Assembly: GCA_963718695.1 (NCBI GenBank)
Contig: OY970371.1
Span: 3,348,001-3,412,000, forward strand
Source of the DNA: Manganitrophus sp963718695
GTDB taxonomy: Bacteria > Nitrospirota > Nitrospiria > SBBL01 > Manganitrophaceae
DNA length: 64,000 bases
Direction: 5' to 3'
Part shown: one piece after another, positions 58,189-64,000 of the stretch
Layout: the number at the start of each line of letters is the position of its first letter
Numbering within the stretch: the stretch's first letter is position 1
Made by a program: the position numbers and the translations under genes
Notes under the pieces: generated by a model
Told to the model about the DNA's origin: nothing
The model's input: the letters and a program-made list of their open reading frames with translations, nothing else
Database searches by the model: none

Positions 58189-58241
58189 AGAGCCTCTGTT
58201 CCTCCGCATCGGATCGGAGGCGACAGAGGCTCTGTTTTTTT
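58189..58241. terminator. bidirectional terminator
   Basis: AGAGCCTCTGT (58189-58199) and ACAGAGGCTCT (58223-58233), loop containing a smaller CCTCCG/CGGAGG stem, with seven T after it and seven A before it. Serves the ferritin-like gene and the hemerythrin gene from the other side. Confidence 0.9.
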
Positions 58242-58250
58242 CCATCAACG

Positions 58251-58646
58251 CTACGCTACTTTTTTATTTTTAACGGCCAATTCTTCTTTATAGTATTGTA
58301 TTTCCGCACCCAATTCTTCCAATTGATCCTTCAATTTTTCTTCCGCCTCGGGAAACATCTCCCCTTCCTCTTCTTCAATGTGATGCCGCAAGGCCTCCTC
58401 AAGTTGAATCACTTTTGAGTCAAACCGATCTTCTTCTCCCGTCATCTCCATTAATTCCGCAAGAATTGAATCGACTTCATTATGCTCCTCCAATGACTCC
58501 GTGATGACCTTACTGTCGAATTTCTTCACCTCCGGATAGAAGATCTTCTCTTCACATTGGCTGTGTATTTTGATCTCTTGCTCAATAAGGCTCACCAACG
58601 CCATCTTATTTTCTTCAGCCGACTGTAATCGCGTGATTAATTGTTT
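58251..58646 (-). pseudogene. hemerythrin-domain gene, 3' part (split by transposon)
   Basis: Encodes LITRLQSAEENKMALVSLIEQEIKIHSQCEEKIFYPEVKKF...LEEHNEVDSIL...LRHHIEEEEGEMFPEAEEKL, the C-terminal three quarters of a hemerythrin with iron ligands in IKIHSQCEEKIFYPE, EEHNEVD and RHHIEEEEGEMFPE. The frame continues upstream into the transposon end (to 58730), but those 28 residues are transposon sequence. The missing first ligand segment is at 62601-62788. Confidence 0.88.
58639..58646. repeat. 8-bp target site duplication, left copy
   Basis: AATTGTTT directly abuts the left terminal repeat; the same 8 bases follow the right terminal repeat at 62601-62608. Confidence 0.95.
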
Positions 58647-58694
58647 GGCGATTATGCACTTGACAAAACCAATTAAATTATATATACTGCTTTT

Positions 58695-59648
58695 ATGAAA
58701 ACAAAATCGGATGACCTCACCCTGATTCAAATAATGAAGCGTTTCTCAACAGACGAAGCAGCACGCGAATATTTTGAATATCTGCGCTGGCCAGATGGTC
58801 CAATTTGTCCCCACTGTGGGAATGCTAACCGAGAACGAATATATAAGGTTACGCCAAATCCAGAAAAGAAGATACGCCCTGGGCTTTACAAGTGCGCCGA
58901 GTGCTTGAATCAATTCACTGTTACTGTCGGAACGGTCTGCGAGGATTCAAAGATTCCAATCCGAAAGTGGATTATCGCTTTCTATATGATGTGCGCAAGC
59001 AAGACGCAAATTTCCGCTCTACAAATCCAAAGACACCTTGAACTCGGGTCTTATCGCACGGCTTGGTTTATGTGTCATCGCATTAGATTTGCTCTTAAAG
59101 ATGCTGAATCGGGCGACAAATTGAGCGGAACCGTAGAGGCTGATGAGACCTATATCGGCGGCAAGAAACGCGGCATGGGACGGCGATATGTCGGAAATAA
59201 GACGGCAGTTGTATCACTTGTTGAGCGGGGTGGCCGCGTGCGTTCTCAGGTCGTGAACAAAGTTACCGGAGAAGTCTTAGATCGCATTTTGAAAAAGCAT
59301 GTTGCTCAATCAGCACACTTGAATACTGATGAGTTACCAGCCTATAGAAAGCTTGGCAAGAACTTCGCCTCACACGATACAATCAATCATAGTGTTGAAG
59401 AGTATTCTCGTCGCGATAAGTCTGGAAGATTGGCAACTACGAATACCGCAGAAGGGTTTTTCGGAAACTCCAAACGCTCTCTTGATGGCACGCATCATCA
59501 TGTAAGCTGTAAGCACATACCCCTATATCTTGCTGAACTGGATTACAAGTATAATACGCGCAAAAAAACGGATGGGACACGAACCATAGAAGGCATTCAG
59601 AGAATCGAGGGAAAGAGGCTAATGCTTCGCAAGCCAAAAGGGGGATAG
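58695..59648 (+). CDS. IS1595-family transposase (ISXO2-like)
   Basis: 317 residues. N-terminal zinc-binding domain CPHCGNANRERIYKVTPNPEKKIRPGLYKCAECLNQFTVTVGTV, then a DDE-type core with ADETYIGGKKRGMGRRYVGNK, HLNTDELPAYRKLGKNF and NTAEGFFGNSKRSLDGTHHHVS, and a C-terminal LDYKYNTRK. The start is 27 bases inside the left terminal repeat. The frame is intact. Confidence 0.94.
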   Translation: MKTKSDDLTLIQIMKRFSTDEAAREYFEYLRWPDGPICPHCGNANRERIYKVTPNPEKKIRPGLYKCAECLNQFTVTVGTVCEDSKIPIRKWIIAFYMMCASKTQISALQIQRHLELGSYRTAWFMCHRIRFALKDAESGDKLSGTVEADETYIGGKKRGMGRRYVGNKTAVVSLVERGGRVRSQVVNKVTGEVLDRILKKHVAQSAHLNTDELPAYRKLGKNFASHDTINHSVEEYSRRDKSGRLATTNTAEGFFGNSKRSLDGTHHHVSCKHIPLYLAELDYKYNTRKKTDGTRTIEGIQRIEGKRLMLRKPKGG

Positions 59649-62114
59649 ATGGTCAATGGTGCTATCAAATCCGCGTCGGAGCGTCGCGCTGAACATCTCC
59701 TAAATGACCTACTCATTTCCCAAGGATGGGATTTACGGCGACCGCCGCAAGGCGATCTCTTACTACAACACGAATACCGCAACTTTGGAAATCTTTCTAG
59801 GGCTCTTGCACGGGCTAGCAAAAAAGGTATTGGCGCTGGAATCCCAGAAGCTATTTTAATGGATCGGGTTACCTCTACGCCGCTCGCAGTAATAGAGGCG
59901 AAGAGTTCCATTGCAGAATCTGGAAAATCTATTTTAGAAGCTCAAGCGTACGCGAATGCTCTTTGGGATGCAGAATGGCACCCTCTTGCTATCGGTTTGG
60001 CCGGAACATCTGATGAGGAATTTAGTCTACGCGTATCCAAGCGCAGTAAAAGCGGAAAATGGGAACCAGTCACTTACGAAGGTAACCCAATCGGCTGGAT
60101 ACCTACGCGCTCAGATCTTGACCGAGTAGCAACGCCAGGCGGTCCACGAGATATAAGGCCAACAGTTCCACCCCTAGAGGTCCTTGCTGCTCGTGCAGAT
60201 GAGATAAATAGACTTTTGCGCGAGTCTCGAATTCAAGATGGACGGAGACCCGCCGTGGTCGGTGCGATCATGCTCGCCCTGTGGCACTCAAAGGGGAAAA
60301 TACGAAGAGATCCATCTGGGATTCTGCGCGATATTAATCTAGAGTGTCGCGACGCTTTCATTGCTGCGGGTAAAGCGGACCTAGCAAAGAGCTTAAGGGT
60401 CGATGAGGCAAACGACAAGCTCAGGGAAAAGGCACGGCGTATAGCAACAATACTAGAACGCCTTAATGTGACTGTGCTGACGGCTGAGCATGATTATCTC
60501 GGACAGCTCTATGAGACATTTTTTAGATATACCGGCGGGAATACAATCGGTCAGTACTTCACTCCTCGCCATATAACGCAAATGATGGCGGACGTTTGTG
60601 AGGTATCTAAGAATGATGTGGTGCTTGATCCAACTTGTGGCACAGGGGGCTTTCTTATCGCCTGCATGGATCGCATCATCCGCAATCAGGATTTGTCGCG
60701 TGCCCAAGTGGTGAAGATCGTTCCTAAGCATCTTATCGGTTTTGAAGATGAGCCGATTACGGCTGCGCTATGCGTCGCCAACATGATCTTGCGCGGGGAC
60801 GGTAAAACCGGTGTTCATAAGGCTGACTGTTTCACGTCGCCAGATTATCCGATCGGTAAGGCCACTATATCGCTTATGAACCCGCCCTTCCCGCATGAAA
60901 ATACAGATGATCCTCCCGACAAGTACGTGGATCGTGCCCTGGAGGGGCTTCAAGATCGAGGCAAACTGGCCGTGATCTTGCCAACAGGATTAATTGTGAA
61001 GCCGGGAACCCGTGCGTGGCGCAAGAAGATCCTTAGTCGCCATTCATTGCTTGCCGTCTGCCAACTTCCAGACGAACTATTCCAGCCTTTTGCTTCTACC
61101 ACTACTTCGTTTGTTGTAATCGAGAAAGGCATACCACATAATCCTGAGCGAAAAACAGTTTTTGTCCGCCTTCACCATGATGGGCTCACGCTGGATAAGG
61201 GTGCTCGCATTGAGCACGGACCAAATCAAATACCGGAGGCCATAGAAGCGATCACCAATAGGACGGTTGCGGCGGGTTTCTCTGGTATGGCCCATATTAA
61301 AGAAGATATGGAATGGGCTGCTGGCGCATACATAGAATCAGCTCCGCCAGAAGAGAATGAGCTTAAAGAAGCAATCGATGTATTGCTTCGACGCCTAGCA
61401 TCATTCTATACAAGATATGCCCCGGAAGTGCTCTTGCAGCGACGCGCGGTTACTTCCGGGGAAATCACTCAATCCGATTATCGGAAAATTGTAACCGAGA
61501 AAAAAATAAGGAATGCCGAAGAAATCCGTGGCACAGAAGATGAAGTTGGGGGGCGGTTTGATATTTACTATGGACTTGGTGAAATAGAGTCACGGGAAGG
61601 AATACCTCCTGGGAAAACACTCATCATCTCACCAACGGAAGAATATAATGGCTGCTATGGATGGCTTGAATTCCATACTGTACTTGAGCCGCCATTTATA
61701 ACGGTTGCTCGCACCGGTAGTATTGGCGAAGCATTTGTTCACCGCGAACCATGTGCCCCTAATTCTGATTGCCTTGTGCTGATACCTCGCCGCAAGGAGT
61801 GGGGTACCATTCCAGAACTAGTTCTTGCCGCATCTGCGATCAGGCTTGAGAAATGGCGATATAATTATGGCCGGAAGATTACTCCTACCCGGCTTGCGGG
61901 CGTTAAATTACCCAAATCAAGAGATTTGAAAAAATATACGGCTTCCCTTTATAGCAGATTCCAGAATGTAATCGCCGCAAGCCTAGAGCCTTATCAGACA
62001 GAGGATGAGCACGATATTGAGATCGCGCATATCCGACTGGCCGAAGTACTAGAGAATAAAGTTCTCCGCGATGAAAAACTAGAGAAGGAATTTATAGACA
62101 TGAAAATCAAGTAG
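59649..62114 (+). CDS. single-chain restriction-modification-like protein (HsdR_N-like nuclease / N6-adenine methylase / TRD)
   Basis: 821 residues, starting at the base after the transposase stop. N-terminal region: IPEAILMDRVTSTPLAVIEAKSSIAESG (E67...E83xK85) with EAQAYANAL, resembling the type I HsdR nuclease motif, although Glu replaces the usual first Asp. Methylase: GQYFTPRHITQMM, VVLDPTCGTGGFLIACMD (about 325-341), SLMNPPFPHENTDDPPDKYVDRALEGLQDRGKLAVILPTGL with NPPF at 411-414. C-terminal target-recognition-like segment (FITVARTGSIGEAFVHREPCAPNSDCLVLIPR). The layout fits a type IIG/BcgI-like fusion. Cutting activity is unproven. Confidence 0.85.
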   Translation: MVNGAIKSASERRAEHLLNDLLISQGWDLRRPPQGDLLLQHEYRNFGNLSRALARASKKGIGAGIPEAILMDRVTSTPLAVIEAKSSIAESGKSILEAQAYANALWDAEWHPLAIGLAGTSDEEFSLRVSKRSKSGKWEPVTYEGNPIGWIPTRSDLDRVATPGGPRDIRPTVPPLEVLAARADEINRLLRESRIQDGRRPAVVGAIMLALWHSKGKIRRDPSGILRDINLECRDAFIAAGKADLAKSLRVDEANDKLREKARRIATILERLNVTVLTAEHDYLGQLYETFFRYTGGNTIGQYFTPRHITQMMADVCEVSKNDVVLDPTCGTGGFLIACMDRIIRNQDLSRAQVVKIVPKHLIGFEDEPITAALCVANMILRGDGKTGVHKADCFTSPDYPIGKATISLMNPPFPHENTDDPPDKYVDRALEGLQDRGKLAVILPTGLIVKPGTRAWRKKILSRHSLLAVCQLPDELFQPFASTTTSFVVIEKGIPHNPERKTVFVRLHHDGLTLDKGARIEHGPNQIPEAIEAITNRTVAAGFSGMAHIKEDMEWAAGAYIESAPPEENELKEAIDVLLRRLASFYTRYAPEVLLQRRAVTSGEITQSDYRKIVTEKKIRNAEEIRGTEDEVGGRFDIYYGLGEIESREGIPPGKTLIISPTEEYNGCYGWLEFHTVLEPPFITVARTGSIGEAFVHREPCAPNSDCLVLIPRRKEWGTIPELVLAASAIRLEKWRYNYGRKITPTRLAGVKLPKSRDLKKYTASLYSRFQNVIAASLEPYQTEDEHDIEIAHIRLAEVLENKVLRDEKLEKEFIDMKIK

Positions 62115-62119
62115 TCACT

Positions 62120-62398
62120 ATGTCACCCCTAATGGGATTGGTGATTACAAAATCGGCGCTCACAAATATTGCAAAGATTCCACATAAGATTCGAGCGCAG
62201 CTAATCAAAAAGACGAAGGCGCTGATATTAAATCCGAGGCCAAACGGATCAAAGCCGCTGGAAGGAATCACGACTGATGATGGCGAACTTATTTATCGTC
62301 ACCGATCCGGGGATTATAGGATTCTATATGTAATTAGAAAGAACCCTGGCGAGGTTATCGTGCTAGACATCGACAATCGCAAGGATGTGTACAGGTGA
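62120..62398 (+). CDS. RelE/ParE-type toxin
   Basis: 92 residues (ATG 62132 would give 88). VITKSALTNIAKIPHKIRAQLIKKTKALILNPRPNGSKPLEGITTDDGELIYRHRSGDYRILYVIRKNPGEVIVLDIDNRKDVYR is the RelE superfamily fold, with the usual RxGDYRILY strand and a C-terminal RKDVYR. It is followed by a small gene overlapping its stop (GTGA), which makes an RNase or gyrase-type toxin with a partner antitoxin. Transposon cargo. Confidence 0.9.
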   Translation: MSPLMGLVITKSALTNIAKIPHKIRAQLIKKTKALILNPRPNGSKPLEGITTDDGELIYRHRSGDYRILYVIRKNPGEVIVLDIDNRKDVYR

Positions 62399-62538
62399 AA
62401 GAGAAACAGAAAAAACCGGACCAAATGCGCATAAAGGAATCAGATTTTGACGAAGTGATGCGTCGTGCGCTAGGTTCACCTCCGCTCCCATCAAAACGAA
62501 AAGCCACCAAGAAGCCCAAAAAACAACGGAAGAAATAG
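62395..62538 (+). CDS. small antitoxin partner of the RelE-type toxin
   Basis: 47 residues from GTG 62395, overlapping the toxin stop by GTGA. KEKQKKPDQMRIKESDFDEVMRRALGSPPLPSKRKATKKPKKQRKK: an acidic DFDEVMRRALGSPP segment typical of very short antitoxins that sit in the toxin groove, then a basic tail that could bind nucleic acid. Ends 40 bases before the right terminal repeat. Confidence 0.75.
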   Translation: MKEKQKKPDQMRIKESDFDEVMRRALGSPPLPSKRKATKKPKKQRKK

Positions 62539-62600
62539 GCCAATCCGCTTCTTTGGGCTTCCTCTTATTTCGATATAGTTTTGTCAAGTGCATAATCGCC

Positions 62601-62608
62601 AATTGTTT
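62601..62608. repeat. 8-bp target site duplication, right copy
   Basis: AATTGTTT directly after the right terminal repeat, matching 58639-58646. Confidence 0.95.
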
Positions 62609-62788
62609 GACCTTCGCATGGTCTTTTTTCAGTAGCGCCGTCGCTTTCATGTTTTCTTGTCTGCTGGAGGAGAAAGCGCGCTCTTTCACGGTACGTAAAA
62701 GGGGACCGATCCATCCTGATTTGACTTCATTATTTTTCTTAGCCCCTGCGCCGCCTTGCTTTTTCTTTGTTGCGTTTTTTGCTTTCAT
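62601..62788 (-). pseudogene. hemerythrin-domain gene, 5' part (split by transposon)
   Basis: Starts at ATG 62788 with AGGAG 8 bases upstream and encodes a Lys/Ala-rich N-terminus, then LRTVKERAFSSSRQENMKATALLKKDHAKVKQL. The last residues are read through the target duplication. KKDHAKVKQL joins LITRLQSAEE at 58646 if the transposon and one duplication copy are removed: the first His ligand is in KKDH. In the present sequence this part runs into the transposon end. Confidence 0.88.
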
Positions 62789-63220
62789 ATCGCGCTCCTA
62801 TATAAAATAAAACGACCCTCCTGAATACCGAAAGGAATCGGTTTTCACATCATCCGAATTTCCGTTTACGGTAGGACCTTCTTGAGAGGAGGGTGATCCT
62901 CTTGCAACTGATCAGCTTCATTTCCAATATACAAAATATGGAACGAGCAGGACAATAACCGGAAGGGAGGATCGGATTCCGATTGAAGATGTACCCTTAG
63001 ATCATCATTTAAAGTCCTGCGGGCCGCGACCCTCGAACGGGTATTGATGATGCGATCTTTCTTTCAAGCGATCCGGACAGACGGCATTTCGTTCGAGGCG
63101 TTCACAGGAAACGCGATTCGCAACCCATTTGCAATTCAATAGCCTTTCGCTTTAAAAGTGATATGATAGGTTGATCCATTCACCCGTTTTATCGATTCGA
63201 ACTAAGATTGGAGAAGAAAT
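62789..63220. other. intergenic region, divergent
   Basis: 432 bases between the split hemerythrin start and the LolA-like gene. A TATGAT-like box at 63162-63167 has no clear -35 partner. I see no other gene or RNA. Confidence 0.4.
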
Positions 63221-64000
63221 ATGATTCAGATGGTTCAGAGAACACTCTTCCTTTTCCTTTTATCCATTTTTTCCATTCCCCTTATTTCCGTTTCGGCCGA
63301 GCAGTCTGCCCCCCCGTCGACTCCTTCGGCGGAAGCGATCCTCAAATCGTCAAATGAGCGGATGTATCACCTCAAAGATCAGACCTCCAAGGTCACTTTC
63401 CGCGTCGTGCCTCCCAATGGAAACGAGAAGAAGACCGTCTTTCGGCTCTTTTGGAAAAATTACTCCGGCAAAGATAACTTGAACAGCAAATCACTCCTCG
63501 TCACGGAGTCGCCGGCCAATAACAAAGGGGAGAAGTTTCTCCTGTGGGAGCGGCCCGAAGAGAAACAAGCAGACATTTGGCTCTATCTTCCGGAGCTGCG
63601 TCAGGTCCGCCGGATTCAGGCAGGCGGACATCAGCACAACAAAGAAGACGACTCCGACCTGCTCTTCGAGGATATGCACCAACGCCCCATCGAGAAGGAT
63701 GAACATCGATTAATGGAGGAGCAAGAAGTCCGGGGGGAGCCGTGTTATGTGATTGAGAGCCGGCTGAACGGACATCCTGCCTATAGTAAAAAAATCCTCT
63801 ACATTTCCAAAAAAGAAGGGACCCTTCGAAGGATCGATTATTTCTCCGAGGGAACCCTTTTAAAGACCCAATGGATCGATTGGCAGCAGATCGGCGAGAG
63901 CTTTGTTTGGAAGGTGTCCCAAATCGTCAATGCACAGTCCTCCCGGAAGACCTTCATTGAGCTGAGCGACGTGAAAGTCAATGTCGGCCTGAAAGATGAT
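63221..64000 (+). CDS. outer-membrane lipoprotein-sorting (LolA-like) protein, 3' truncated by window
   Basis: 260 codons from ATG 63221 run to the window edge without a stop. A signal peptide (TLFLFLLSIFSIPLISVSA) is followed by SAEAILKSSNERMYHLKDQTSKVTFRVVPPNGNEKKTVFRLFWKN, then EKFLLWERPEEKQADIWLYLPELRQVRRIQAGGHQHNKEDDSDLLFEDMHQRPIE, CYVIESRL and KKEGTLRRIDYF. This is the pattern of periplasmic LolA_like proteins (often next to MMPL/RND exporters). GGAGAAG upstream. C-terminus unseen. Confidence 0.85.
   Translation, partial: MIQMVQRTLFLFLLSIFSIPLISVSAEQSAPPSTPSAEAILKSSNERMYHLKDQTSKVTFRVVPPNGNEKKTVFRLFWKNYSGKDNLNSKSLLVTESPANNKGEKFLLWERPEEKQADIWLYLPELRQVRRIQAGGHQHNKEDDSDLLFEDMHQRPIEKDEHRLMEEQEVRGEPCYVIESRLNGHPAYSKKILYISKKEGTLRRIDYFSEGTLLKTQWIDWQQIGESFVWKVSQIVNAQSSRKTFIELSDVKVNVGLKDD

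Larger units (their letters stand above)
58647..62600 (+). mobile_element. IS1595-family transposon carrying an R-M-like gene and a toxin-antitoxin pair
   Basis: 3954 bases bounded by perfect 22-bp terminal inverted repeats (58647-58668, starting GGCGATTATGCACTTG, and 62579-62600) and flanked by an 8-bp duplication AATTGTTT. The 8-bp duplication and transposase fit the IS1595 family. Cargo: an 821-residue nuclease/methylase/recognition protein, a RelE-type toxin and its overlapping small antitoxin. All genes run in the same direction. It interrupts a minus-strand hemerythrin gene. Confidence 0.95.

Noticed and set aside
58647..58730. N-terminal 28-residue extension of the hemerythrin C-terminal frame
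   Set aside because: It is encoded by the transposon end (terminal repeat and transposase leader), not by the hemerythrin gene; the true N-terminus is at 62601-62788.
62363..62600. Continuation of the hemerythrin N-terminal frame after LAIMHLTKL
   Set aside because: It reads through the right terminal repeat and antitoxin gene on the opposite strand; no hemerythrin-like residues occur there.

Overview
The window looks like a chromosomal segment of a Nitrospirota-type chemolithoautotroph (a relative of Nitrospira or Candidatus Manganitrophus). This is inferred mainly from a five-subunit 2-oxoacid:ferredoxin oxidoreductase operon (porE-A-B-G-D, 23427-27115, minus strand) of the kind used in the reductive TCA cycle, together with mglBA polarity genes, a cupredoxin, and a TusA/DsrE2 sulfur-carrier pair. 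No rRNA or phylogenetic marker analysis was possible, so the assignment is tentative.

Layout. 1-10.6 kb: a truncated, frameshifted thiolase, an AI-2E transporter, a TPR membrane protein, purT, two SDR-type proteins, a methyltransferase and a GNAT enzyme. 10.7-16.2 kb: a run of unrelated small plus-strand genes, each followed by an imperfect palindrome with RYYYAAC / GTTRRRY ends. I read this as an integron-type gene-cassette array without an integrase (CALIN-like), disturbed by an IS481-family insertion and by a short inverted-repeat element. 16.2-18.5 kb: a DUF2306 membrane protein, an orphan antitoxin with the stump of its toxin, and a DUF2283 pair. 18.6-21.8 kb: an acyl-CoA operon (DUF35 Zn-ribbon protein, acyl-CoA dehydrogenase, MeaB-like GTPase). 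21.8-27.1 kb: mglBA and the por operon. 27.3-31.1 kb: housekeeping (recR, ybaB, dnaX, SRP RNA, two tRNA-Ser, tadA). 31.3-43.8 kb: VanZ, ComF, a lipid-type ABC exporter, a glycosyltransferase, a polyprenyl synthase, nth, a lytic transglycosylase, a frameshifted membrane/TPR glycosyltransferase-like gene, and ilvE. 44-46 kb: phage-type regulators, including an S24-like repressor lacking its catalytic dyad. 46-55.7 kb: rluD, a TPR protein, lspA, ileS, a CCA-adding enzyme, tusA/dsrE2 and four tRNAs. 56-64 kb: a PilZ protein, a ferritin-like protein and a hemerythrin gene cut in two by a complete 3.95-kb transposon.

The most striking object is that transposon (58647-62600). It has perfect 22-bp terminal inverted repeats, an 8-bp target duplication and an IS1595-family transposase. 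It also carries a single-chain restriction-modification-like protein (nuclease-like, N6-methylase and target-recognition regions) and an overlapping RelE-type toxin/antitoxin pair, so the element appears to carry two addiction-type systems. Removing it and one target copy restores an intact hemerythrin reading frame. Three genes or gene parts become continuous if one extra base is removed at each of three sites (about 500, 41366-41402 and 41048). These are either true mutations or assembly errors.
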